From positions 1 through 64,000 of the forward strand of contig DAJPHG010000001.1 of assembly GCA_025992315.1 (NCBI GenBank): a DNA stretch of 64,000 bases, written 5' to 3'. This DNA comes from HGM10766 sp900757295 (GTDB lineage Bacteria > Bacillota_I > Bacilli_A > RF39 > UBA660). A model generated the notes under the pieces. It did no database searches, was not told the origin of the DNA, and saw only the letters and a list, made by a program, of their open reading frames with translations. The stretch's first letter is position 1, and each line of letters starts with the position of its first letter. Positions 43,008-50,958 of the stretch are shown here, one piece after another. The position numbers and the translations under genes are program-made.

Positions 43008-43265
43008 GAAAAAGATTTTAATAAATTTAAATCAATAGTATTCAATCAAAGCAAAAATTTATCTTCAAAAATGAAACAAGCATTAAAATTATATAAAAAA
43101 AATATTAAATATATTGAAAATTCGTTTAAATATAATATTAATAATGGAATAATTGAAGGAACTAATAATTTAATTAAATGTATTAAGCAAGTCGCCTTTG
43201 GCTATAGAAAATATGATCACTTTATTTCTCACATTTTCTTAATTAAAGGCATTATAAAAGGGTGA
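43008..43265 (+). pseudogene. ISL3-family transposase, C-terminal fragment
   Basis: The frame is open from 43008 with no start of its own. It contains KQALKLYKKNIKYIENSFKY then NGIIEGTNNLIKCIKQVAFGYRKYDHF and HIFLIKGIIKG. The (N/S)-x-x-IEG-x-NN-x-IK-x-x-K...AFGYR pattern is the final block of the DDE domain in ISL3 transposases, including the catalytic Glu (IEG). The rest of the insertion sequence is missing. A hairpin AAGGGTGAT/ATCACCCTT overlaps its stop at 43258-43279. Confidence 0.75.
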
Positions 43266-43431
43266 TTTTTATCACCCTTCATAATCAATTCATTTATTCA
43301 AATAAGGCTTGTCTTTATTTGTTATAAATTTTTTTCTTTCCACATTAGTATATTTTCTGAGCTTTTGGCCTTTTTAGCTATAACTCTTAACTCTTTTTTA
43401 TTAATGTCTACTTTAATTGGTTCGTTTCACT

Positions 43432-43764
43432 CTAAACTCTATTCTTTATTGAATTATCTTTACTTTTTTCACTAACACAAGTACCATCTGTTTTATAAAT
43501 TGCCACTGCACATGCATCCTGAACATCTAATAAATACCTACTTAATAAATCATCAATCGAAATAAAATCAGGAATATCGCTTTCGTCTTCTATTGGCTCT
43601 ACTTCTACAAAATCCATCATGAATCCTTCAATATTCTTACAAAAAGTTCCAATTTTATAAGTATTATCAGAATAAAAATAAACTATTCTATATCCTTCAC
43701 CATGTTTTTTGTACCATTCATAATTCCCTTGAAATTTTGTTAATTCTTCTATTGGTATATTCAT
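43432..43764 (-). CDS. Hypothetical acidic protein (110 aa)
   Basis: Start at 43764 (AGAGGTG upstream). A soluble protein with YKKHGEGYRIVYFYSDNTYKIGTF and an acidic centre (EVEPIEDESDIPDFISIDDLLSRY). No family recognised. It lies eight bases past the intergenic boundary with the HEVEH gene and probably shares its transcript. The size and acidity would suit an immunity or antitoxin partner, which is speculation. Upstream bases 43270-43431 show only fragments. Confidence 0.5.
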   Translation of the reverse strand: MNIPIEELTKFQGNYEWYKKHGEGYRIVYFYSDNTYKIGTFCKNIEGFMMDFVEVEPIEDESDIPDFISIDDLLSRYLLDVQDACAVAIYKTDGTCVSEKSKDNSIKNRV

Positions 43765-43801
43765 ATCAATCACCTCTCTAAATAAGTATAACATGTTTTT
43801 A

Positions 43802-44596
43802 TTATTTTATATTATTTATTCTATTATTAAAGTTTTTTTTCAAAGATAAAACAAGTTTGTTCATAGAATTACCATATTCATCAATGGAAATTGGGAATCC
43901 ATATTTAAAACGTTCTTTTAAAGAATAATCATCCATAACATTATTAGTCAAATCAAATGCAGCAAGTAATTCTTGATTATTACTATTATTAAAATAATCA
44001 ACAATCGGGATAGTGATGTAACCTTTCTTATAGTGATATCCTCTTAACTTTCGTTTTAGTTCTTCCATTTCAATAATATTCGGCAAAAAAGTTAAATCCT
44101 TATTTATATAACAAATTGAATTGTTTATTTCTTCAAAAGATTTAATTTCTGCTAATCGTTCTTCTGGACAAAATTCATATAAAATGTCATAATCCGTATT
44201 ATTAACCAAATAGGATAATCTTATTATTAATGCTTCTATTGTATTATCATTATAAGCAATTTTTTGTTGATTTGCATGTTCTACCTCGTGCAATAAAACT
44301 TGTAATATAGATAAATTTTTATATAAAATTATTTCAAAATTATTAGCAATTAAAATATTATTTTCAATATTCTTTACCATTTTTTCAATCATTTCAGTAT
44401 AAATGGTTATTTCTTTTGTATAGTTTGAATAAGAAGCAAGATTATTGCTTCTTATTTGTTGAACATTTATATTTAGAATATATTTATTTAAGCACTTCTG
44501 AATTACTAACAACTCTAATATTTTCTCAATGTCTTTTGAACTTAAAATTTTATTGTTAATTGTTTTATCATAAATGATTCTTAAAATATTTTCCAT
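43802..44596 (-). CDS. HExxH-motif protein (putative zinc metallopeptidase)
   Basis: 264 residues. The helix ILQVLLHEVEHANQQK contains the HExxH zinc motif at about residues 103-107. Acidic residues in FCPEERLAEIKSFEEI follow some 50 positions later and could supply the third ligand. No signal peptide or membrane helix is present. Such proteins occur in ImmA/IrrE-like phage and element regulators, but this one lacks their usual surrounding pattern. It is flanked by two small genes on the same strand (110 and 123 residues), which suggests a three-gene module. Confidence 0.55.
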   Translation of the reverse strand: MENILRIIYDKTINNKILSSKDIEKILELLVIQKCLNKYILNINVQQIRSNNLASYSNYTKEITIYTEMIEKMVKNIENNILIANNFEIILYKNLSILQVLLHEVEHANQQKIAYNDNTIEALIIRLSYLVNNTDYDILYEFCPEERLAEIKSFEEINNSICYINKDLTFLPNIIEMEELKRKLRGYHYKKGYITIPIVDYFNNSNNQELLAAFDLTNNVMDDYSLKERFKYGFPISIDEYGNSMNKLVLSLKKNFNNRINNIK

Positions 44597-44632
44597 ATAA
44601 ATTTATTTTCACTTTATTACTTTAATAATTTA

Positions 44633-45004
44633 TTATCTTCTTTTAGATAATGAACTATCTCCTTCGAGTCCATTAACTTGATCATTTTGTTTATAATCAT
44701 ATAATGCAGTTAAAAATTCAACTTCTTCAGATGTTAAATTTAATTTTTCAGCATATTTTAACCATTTATTTTTCCAAGGCCTTCCTTTAGATTTTGGATC
44801 ATCTAATCCACGGCCTTCCCAATTTGAATTTTCATTTACGTGGCTATGCCCTTTAGTCCAATCACCGTCGATAGCTTCATATACATTTCCATATTGATCT
44901 CCGTAAATAGAATATCCATCATCATTTGCACATTCTGCTGATTCTAAATAATCTGCATATGCTTGATAATCGTAATTAAAATCTTCTAATGTTTTTATTG
45001 CCAT
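44633..45004 (-). CDS. Hypothetical protein (123 aa)
   Basis: Soluble, acidic and aromatic-rich: DFNYDYQAYADYLESAECANDDGYSIYGDQYGNVYEAI, then a Gly/Trp segment (SNWEGRGLDDPKSKGRPWKNKW) and a closing helix. GGAGAGTGA lies about seven bases before the ATG. Family not recognised. First gene of the 43.4-45.0 kb module. Upstream 45005-45272 has a plus-strand hairpin (AGGAAC at 45095 with GTTCCT at 45133) and A/T-rich promoter-like bases, but no gene. Confidence 0.5.
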   Translation of the reverse strand: MAIKTLEDFNYDYQAYADYLESAECANDDGYSIYGDQYGNVYEAIDGDWTKGHSHVNENSNWEGRGLDDPKSKGRPWKNKWLKYAEKLNLTSEEVEFLTALYDYKQNDQVNGLEGDSSLSKRR

Positions 45005-45272
45005 ATAATATCACTCTCCTTAAAACTAAGGCATTAATTTTTTAATAATTTAATAATAAAGTAAAATTTGTTCAACCACCACCTTACATGGTAAAGGAAC
45101 TATAAAGTAGTCATGCTATTATATTATATATTGTTCCTCTTGGCTTTGTATACTATTCCCTTTATTTTAAAAAGTCAATAGTTAAATCGTATTTTGCATA
45201 TTTATATAGCTTGTTTTCACTAGTTTTAAGGCACTTTTAAGAGAGGTTAGTACAAATATTTATATTTTACTT

Positions 45273-45543
45273 TTAATTTTTAATAAATGTTTCTAAATTA
45301 TTTAATTCTAATTTATTTGATAGGTTACTAAAATATAAAGTTTTAGAATAGTTAAATGCAAGAAATGTAACACCTTTAATTATTATTCTATGTGGTTCTA
45401 TATAACTTAAATTTGATTTATCAATATTTCTAATATTGCCATTTATAATAAGTAGGTTTGGTATTACAAAAATCACATATAAATTCAATTTTTCTTTTTA
45501 AATCATTTTTTATTTTTAATTCTTTTGTAGTAATACTAATCAT
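45273..45543 (-). pseudogene. Small frameshifted gene, copy A of a duplicated family
   Basis: ATG at 45543 with GAAAGGATAG upstream. The first frame gives ISITTKELKIKNDLKRKIEF and a zinc-ribbon-like CDFCNTK before a stop. The next frame continues GNIRNIDKSNLSYIEPHRIIIKG and ends at 45273. The same pattern is found in copy B (46130-46347), so both derive from one ancestor. Function unknown. Confidence 0.6.
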
Positions 45544-45570
45544 AAAATCTATCCTTTCAAAACTTTAAGC

Positions 45571-45608
45571 ACTAAAAAAGTACCAACTTCTTTTAGAATT
45601 TGATACTT
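45571..45608 (-). terminator. Terminator-like hairpin
   Basis: Minus-strand stem AAGTATCA/TGGTACTT (one mismatch) followed by TTTTT. It lies between the GC-richer hairpin at 45635-45678 and the ATG of copy A, so it may end a small RNA or attenuate copy A. Confidence 0.6.
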
Positions 45609-45634
45609 CTATATTTAAATCATAACTATAAAAG

Positions 45635-45678
45635 TTCGGACATATTTTCCAATGGTGCGATAGTTAAGATAGTCCGAA
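45635..45678 (-). ncRNA. Candidate small structured transcript (low confidence)
   Basis: Inverted repeat TTCGGAC/GTCCGAA encloses a 30-base loop richer in G/C than its surroundings. A consensus -10 TATAAT at 45719-45724 precedes it and a terminator-like hairpin at 45571-45608 follows, all on the minus strand. It could be a small RNA, a leader of copy A or an attachment site remnant. No known RNA family recognised. Confidence 0.3.
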
Positions 45679-45959
45679 ACCATCACAACAAATAAATAAA
45701 CAATTTAATTCTATAACCATTATACCATGACTTTTACTAATTTTATAAATAATTTTTATAAAAATGAAAAAGACCTAGGGCTTCAAAAGTTTCCTTGGCA
45801 CATCTCGATAAATAATATACACTTTTTATCGATAAAATGCAATACTTTTGAATACAATATTTACGAAATATTTTACATATGTCTACCTGTTCTAACCTCA
45901 CAAGAACCATCACCATTTATTTGTTTAGTTTGTTCTTGTTGTAAGCAATTTTTCTTCAT

Positions 45960-46347
45960 TTAAAATATTATATATAATTTTTGATGTGAATTACCCTCTA
46001 AATATAAATTAAATATTTTTACTATTACATTTTTAGTTAGTGGATCTGGTACTAACTTTTTATTATCTCTTTTAAACCCTAAACATTTACCAATTGGAAT
46101 ATGTCCTGTTTCTATTGCTCCAACCATACCAAATTTAGTTCTTTCTGAACATTCTTCTAGTATTAAGTGATCATTTCCTTTAACTTTTAAAATATGAGGT
46201 TTTACATAGGCAATATTAGTGTTTTTTAATTTATTTAATATTACCTGGTATAAATTCATATTTAACACAAGCAAACCAACATATCATATCTATCTTTCTA
46301 TTAAGTTCATCACTTATTTTCAAATTTTTAGTTTCTATCTCAAACAT
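45960..46347 (-). pseudogene. Serine recombinase fragment fused to copy B of the small ORF
   Basis: ATG at 46347: FEIETKNLKISDELNRKIDM then, after a frameshift, KLKNTNIAYVKPHILKVKGNDHLIL. This pairs with copy A (45273-45543). The frame runs straight on into CSERTKFGMVGAIETGHIPIGKCLGFKRDNKKLVPDPLTKNV, the junction of the resolvase and recombinase domains of large serine recombinases. The catalytic N-terminal domain and most of the C-terminus are missing. Bases 45609-45959 hold no intact gene; a promoter-like TTGCAT...TATATT lies on the minus strand near 45.83 kb. Confidence 0.7.
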
Positions 46348-46377
46348 AATTATCACTCATCCTTTCGTTTTAAGCAG

Positions 46378-46401
46378 AAAAAAACTAACATTTCTGTTAG
46401 T
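46378..46401 (-). terminator. Terminator of tRNA-Arg
   Basis: Minus-strand stem ACTAACA-GAAA-TGTTAGT followed by TTTTTT, 45 bases after the tRNA 3' end. Confidence 0.8.
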
Positions 46402-46445
46402 AATCTATCATTTAAACTCATGATGTATCCGAGTATCAATCAATC

Positions 46446-46522
<77 letters not shown>

Positions 46523-46542
46523 ACATAAGATCATTATAACAC

Positions 46543-46571
46543 TAAAAAAAAGAATGTTCAAAAACATTCTT
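46543..46571 (-). terminator. Terminator of pyruvate kinase
   Basis: Minus-strand stem AAGAATGTT/AACATTCTT followed by eight T. Confidence 0.85.
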
Positions 46572-46578
46572 TAAGAAA

Positions 46579-47988
46579 TTAGATTTGTTCAATTTTCATT
46601 ATATTAGTACTTTTTTCTTCAATACTTGGATAACTAGCAGTGATTACAATATAATCTCCAGCTTTTAAATCCATAAATTTCTTAGCTTCTGCTTTTGCAC
46701 TAGCAAGTAATTCATCAGTATTTTTATATAGTCCTGTTACAACTGGATGTACACCACTATTAAGTACTAAACTTCTAGCAACCTTATCATTTGGACATAA
46801 TGCTAAAATATCAGCATCTGGTTTTAAGTTACTAATTCTTTGAGCAGTATAACCACTCATTGTAGCAGCAACAATTAATTTAACATTTAAACCTTTAGCT
46901 GCTTCAACTACACTATTAGAAATAAAATCTTGTTCATTATCTTCAACATTAGCTTTGTATTCTCTAGCATATTCATGATAATGTTTTTCAGCTACTTCAG
47001 ATATTTCACCTAAATATTTACTAGCTAAATCTGGATGAGCACCTATAGTTGTTTCATCACTTAACCATACAGCATCCGCTCCATCAAATACAGCTGTTGA
47101 AACATCAGTAAGTTCTGCCTTTGTAGGTCTTGAATTTTTACACATACTTTTTAACATTTCTGTAGCAACAATACATACTTTACCTTTTTCACGACATTTT
47201 TTAATAATTTGTTTTTGTAAAATTGGTACTTCTACAAATGGTACTTCAACACTTAAATCACCACGAGCAACGATTATACCATCAGTTACATCAATAATTT
47301 CATCAATGTTTTCAATTGCTTTTGCTGTTTCAATTTTACTTAAAACTGGCATTTCTGGTTTACCATATTTTTTTAATAATTCTTTTGCAGCAAGTACATC
47401 TGCAGCTGTAGATACAAATGAAATTCCTAAGAAATCGCCATCTTGTTCGCAAGCATATTTAATATCTGCTTCATCATCTTCAGATACAAATGGAATATTT
47501 AAATCTACACCTGGTATATTTACACCACGACGACTTATTAATGTAGCGTCATCTAAGATTTTACAAGTTACTCCATCTTCTTCTACTGAAACAACTTCTA
47601 AACGAACAAAACCATCATTTAATAAAATCATTGTTCCAACAGTTAAATTATCAATAACTTGTGGGAAGTTAAAGCTTATTCTTTCTTTAGTTCCTAATAC
47701 ATCTTCTTTAACTATTCTTATAGTTGCACCAGCAACAAATTCTATTTCATTATTTTCAAAAGTACAAGTTCTTAAATCAGGTCCTTTTGTATCATATAAA
47801 ACTGCAATATGTTTTCCTAATTCTTCTCTAGCTCTTACTGCTAAAGCTTTATCAATTTGTCTTTCTTCTTCTGTTGCATGAGAGAAATTAACTCTAACAA
47901 CATTCATACCGTTGTTTACAAGTTCTTTAAAAACATCCCAGTCTTGAGTTGCAGGTCCAATTCCACATATCATTTTTGTTTTTCTCAT
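46579..47988 (-). CDS. pyk: Pyruvate kinase
   Basis: 469 residues from the ATG at 47988 (GGAGTG upstream). Blocks in order: MICGIGPATQDW (normally TKI-C-T-IGPAT), VVRVNFSHA, YDTKGPDLRT, LLNDGFVRLEV, DLNIPFVSEDDEADIKYACEQ, the active-site signature PVLSKIETAKAIENIDEII and VARGDLSVEVPF, and the cap TEMLKSM...RPTKAE. The C-terminal domain follows without an extra PEP-utiliser tail. It converts PEP and ADP to pyruvate and ATP, the last step of glycolysis. A -10 TATAAT-like box (48021-48026) is visible upstream. Confidence 0.96.
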   Translation of the reverse strand: MRKTKMICGIGPATQDWDVFKELVNNGMNVVRVNFSHATEEERQIDKALAVRAREELGKHIAVLYDTKGPDLRTCTFENNEIEFVAGATIRIVKEDVLGTKERISFNFPQVIDNLTVGTMILLNDGFVRLEVVSVEEDGVTCKILDDATLISRRGVNIPGVDLNIPFVSEDDEADIKYACEQDGDFLGISFVSTAADVLAAKELLKKYGKPEMPVLSKIETAKAIENIDEIIDVTDGIIVARGDLSVEVPFVEVPILQKQIIKKCREKGKVCIVATEMLKSMCKNSRPTKAELTDVSTAVFDGADAVWLSDETTIGAHPDLASKYLGEISEVAEKHYHEYAREYKANVEDNEQDFISNSVVEAAKGLNVKLIVAATMSGYTAQRISNLKPDADILALCPNDKVARSLVLNSGVHPVVTGLYKNTDELLASAKAEAKKFMDLKAGDYIVITASYPSIEEKSTNIMKIEQI

Positions 47989-48057
47989 AAAACACACTCC
48001 TTTAATCAATAACAAATACGATTATACTACAAAATAAAAAAAAAATAAATAAAATTA

Positions 48058-48858
48058 CTATTTTCTTTCTAAGAAATAGCTGATTGTATAGCCTATTAAA
48101 AATAATATAATTAGTATTATAAAATTACTAATTTTAATAAAAGGAATAATATTTAAAATTAAATAACCAATTGATGATAAAGAAAATCCTATTATAATTG
48201 CATATAATTTTTCTTTACATTTATTTAAACAAAAAGCAATAAATTTACTTATTAAATAAATACCTATAACTAAGCCTACTCCAAAACTAATAGTATAATT
48301 AATATTATAGAATGGATTACTAAATAAATTTAAAACAAATTCATAGCATCCTAACATCATAAATGTCGCTGTTCCACTTATACCAGGTATAATCATAGTT
48401 GCCATATCTAAAAAGCCTATAATGGCTATATAAATATAGTCCAATAAAGAATTAGATGGTTCATAAATATTACTATTTTTAAATAAATATAAAAATACAA
48501 TTAATATTATTGCAAGTAATACATATAAAATATTATTTTTATCTATTCTGCTTTTTTTTAATATTGAAGGTGTTGTACCTGCAATTAATCCAATAAATAA
48601 AGTAATTGTATATACATAATAATTATCAATAAAATACAATATTAATTTACTAAAAACTAAAATAGCTATTAAAACACCTACACCTATTTTACCTAGAAAT
48701 AAAATATTATTTTTTAGATCACCAAAAAAATTATTAATAGCATCAATAGCTTTTTCATATATTCCCAAAGAAAATGCTATTAAGCTTCCACTTACACCTG
48801 GAATAATTTTTCCAATACCAACTAAAAAACCTTTTAATATTAAAATCAAGCTAGTCAT
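48058..48858 (-). CDS. DUF368 membrane protein (polyprenyl-phosphate transporter, PopT-like)
   Basis: 266 residues with about eight membrane helices. Two signature loops, KIIPGVSGSLIAFSLGIYE near the start and TMIIPGISGTATFMMLGCYE in the middle, are the inverted-repeat hallmark of DUF368. Members recycle undecaprenyl phosphate across the membrane for wall synthesis. Length matches the family. Confidence 0.88.
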   Translation of the reverse strand: MTSLILILKGFLVGIGKIIPGVSGSLIAFSLGIYEKAIDAINNFFGDLKNNILFLGKIGVGVLIAILVFSKLILYFIDNYYVYTITLFIGLIAGTTPSILKKSRIDKNNILYVLLAIILIVFLYLFKNSNIYEPSNSLLDYIYIAIIGFLDMATMIIPGISGTATFMMLGCYEFVLNLFSNPFYNINYTISFGVGLVIGIYLISKFIAFCLNKCKEKLYAIIIGFSLSSIGYLILNIIPFIKISNFIILIILFLIGYTISYFLERK

Positions 48859-48904
48859 AAACTCACCTGAATTAATTATATTAAATATATTAAGAAATTA
48901 TGCC

Positions 48905-48930
48905 AAAAATAAAACTCGCAATATGCGAGT
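48905..48930 (-). terminator. Terminator of the NPNTG surface protein gene
   Basis: Minus-strand stem ACTCGCA/TGCGAGT followed by TTTATTTTT. Confidence 0.85.
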
Positions 48931-48942
48931 TATTATTTTATA

Positions 48943-50262
48943 TTATACTCTATTAAATTTGTTATTTTTTCTTGCGTAGATATATGCACTAGCAGCACCT
49001 ACTAATAAAGTACCAATAATTGCATAAGATGCAACACCAGTATTAGGGTTATTTTCTTTATCTTCATCTTTAGTATCTACTGAAGCATTACATACATCTG
49101 CACCTTTTCCTTCAAAAATAACAGTTCCTACAGCTGGCATAAAATACCAATGATAAGTATCTTGTGTTTTTATATCATTATAATTTTCACTATCTTGTTC
49201 TTTAGTAGTTCCAACATATAAGTTACTATCACTAGGAACTTGAATACCAGAATATGATCTAGTTATAGTTGGAGTCAATGTTGAACTGCTATTTGTTTTT
49301 CCAACAATTGAAGATAGTACTCCTGTATCCCAAGTAGTATTTACACTAACTGAAGCTGCTTTAATTTTCTTAATTAATGCTTCTTTATCTGAATCTGACA
49401 TGCTAGATAAATTTTTCATTTCATAACTTAATGCAGCAGTATTGTCTGAATCTTTAAACTCAGTATAGCCGTGGCTATAATTATTATTAGTATTGTCATT
49501 TGTCCAAGCAAAATGTATAAAATAGTAATCTGCATCACTTCCAGATTTAGTTGAAGCTTCTGTAGCTTTTCCATTATTTCCTTCAGCTGCTTTTTGAGCA
49601 TTTGCATACATATCTAAATATATTTTAAATTCTTCATCAGACCAAGAATTTTTAATTTCTTGTTTCTTAAATGTATAACCATCTGGAACGTCTAAATTAT
49701 AAAACTGCGCATAACTAGTCATATTAAAATTATTATCAGAATTATATAGTTGTGCTTCTTTAGTATCACTAGTGTCCAAGAAATTTCCTGCGCCTAAATC
49801 TCCTAGTCCATTTGAATAATCGCTTTTTAATCCGTATTTTACATTTCCATCTGTTGTAACACCAGTTGCTCCATTTTTAAAATAACCATATTCATCAGAA
49901 GTTCCCTTTTTTATTGATCTATAAAAAACATCATTGCTGCTTTTTCCTAGAACGTTTTTAAATCCAGCATGTAATCCATATTGACTTGTATAATTATCTT
50001 CTACTATAGATTCTCCACTAGCATCATCAACATCTTCCCATTGATTTGATGTCATATTATATTTTTGAATTTTAGCTTTAGATTCTGGTTTGTATACAGT
50101 TTTTATATATGCATTTTCTGCTTCCATGAAGAAATAATGATATCTAAGTTCACATGTCACATCATCTGCAGCCTTAACTATATTTAACATAGGTGTTACC
50201 ATTAAAGCCATAGCTAAAAGTACAACACTAACCTTTTTTCCATGATTTTTTAAGAATTTCAT
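48943..50262 (-). CDS. Sortase-anchored surface protein (NPNTG motif)
   Basis: 439 residues. The signal peptide has a basic N-terminus and ends near NIVKAADD. A long extracellular domain rich in Asn, Asp, Ser and Tyr follows. The C-terminal sorting signal is NPNTG (from residue 405), a hydrophobic helix (VASYAIIGTLLVGAASAYIYA) and a basic tail RKNNKFNRV. The cleavage motif is NPxTG rather than LPxTG. A class B sortase lies 4 kb away (54264-55829) and is the best candidate enzyme. Promoter: -10 TATAAT (50292-50297). No known domain recognised in the ectodomain. Confidence 0.8.
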   Translation of the reverse strand: MKFLKNHGKKVSVVLLAMALMVTPMLNIVKAADDVTCELRYHYFFMEAENAYIKTVYKPESKAKIQKYNMTSNQWEDVDDASGESIVEDNYTSQYGLHAGFKNVLGKSSNDVFYRSIKKGTSDEYGYFKNGATGVTTDGNVKYGLKSDYSNGLGDLGAGNFLDTSDTKEAQLYNSDNNFNMTSYAQFYNLDVPDGYTFKKQEIKNSWSDEEFKIYLDMYANAQKAAEGNNGKATEASTKSGSDADYYFIHFAWTNDNTNNNYSHGYTEFKDSDNTAALSYEMKNLSSMSDSDKEALIKKIKAASVSVNTTWDTGVLSSIVGKTNSSSTLTPTITRSYSGIQVPSDSNLYVGTTKEQDSENYNDIKTQDTYHWYFMPAVGTVIFEGKGADVCNASVDTKDEDKENNPNTGVASYAIIGTLLVGAASAYIYARKNNKFNRV

Positions 50263-50291
50263 TTTAATATCCTCCTATATTCTATGTTTTT

Positions 50292-50321
50292 ATTATAAAC
50301 CAATTATTGTCAATTATGCAA
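50292..50321 (-). promoter_or_regulatory. Probable promoter of the surface protein gene
   Basis: Minus strand -10 TATAAT (50292-50297), 18-base spacer, -35 TTGCAT (50316-50321), followed by an AGGAGG ribosome site. Confidence 0.5.
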
Positions 50322-50355
50322 CATGAAATTACATATTTTTTAACAATTATGTAAA

Positions 50356-50958
50356 TTAGCCGAATAAAGGATAAATTAGTGGTGTAATTATAGATGACGT
50401 TAGAAAAAAGAATAATAAACCTATAATAATTATTATTAGTAATACTGGTAAAAGTAAGTAATTTTTATTTTTTATAAAATAATTAATTATATTTAGAGAA
50501 TTAATTAATCTACTATTTCTTTTAGTATCTATTTTAATATCTTTAACTTCTTGATAAGAAGAATTTATATTATTATATTCATTATTCCATTTTATAAATA
50601 AATATTTCTGTTTATTTTTGATTTTAAATATTATACCTATAGGAATTATAAATATTATATATAATATTAGAAAAATTATTGTACATAATAAGTTTATAAT
50701 TAAGTTTGTTATTTTATTTAATATTTTTAAAGGCTTAAAAAATATATATGGATATATTAAACCTAGAGAAAATATTACTAAACCTATAAGCATTAAAATA
50801 ATGTAATAATTGTCTAATTTAATATTTGAAGAAACTAAAAATTTATAGCCACTTAATAGTATTATTATTAAACCTAAAGTTTGACTAAATATTACTGATG
50901 CTTTTAAATCTTCTTTAAATTGTTTTTCTGATATACTTTTTAAAAATTTATTAGTCAT
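50356..50958 (-). CDS. SxtJ-like membrane protein fused to a DUF5989-type helix
   Basis: 200 residues. The first 120 residues hold four membrane helices of SxtJ type. A loop leads to a C-terminal unit FIKNKNYLLLPVLLIIIIIG...SSIITPLIYPLF, which matches DUF5989, normally a separate protein of about 50 residues (…KKWWLIPII...SAVAPFIYTLF). Carbamoyltransferase gene clusters usually carry SxtJ and DUF5989 as two genes; here they appear joined. The start overlaps the carbamoyltransferase stop by eight bases. Confidence 0.75.
   Translation of the reverse strand: MTNKFLKSISEKQFKEDLKASVIFSQTLGLIIILLSGYKFLVSSNIKLDNYYIILMLIGLVIFSLGLIYPYIFFKPLKILNKITNLIINLLCTIIFLILYIIFIIPIGIIFKIKNKQKYLFIKWNNEYNNINSSYQEVKDIKIDTKRNSRLINSLNIINYFIKNKNYLLLPVLLIIIIIGLLFFFLTSSIITPLIYPLFG

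Noticed and set aside
45061..45140. Riboswitch or type I antitoxin RNA upstream of the 44633-45004 gene
   Set aside because: A hairpin is present (AGGAAC/GTTCCT) but no known aptamer core, no matching small hydrophobic toxin ORF and no terminator were found.
45727..45963. Plus-strand ORF of 78 codons
   Set aside because: No ribosome site; it lies opposite a promoter-like minus-strand region and has no protein-like composition.
47306..47881. Long plus-strand ORF inside pyruvate kinase
   Set aside because: It is antisense to a certain gene and has biased composition explained by the pyk codons.
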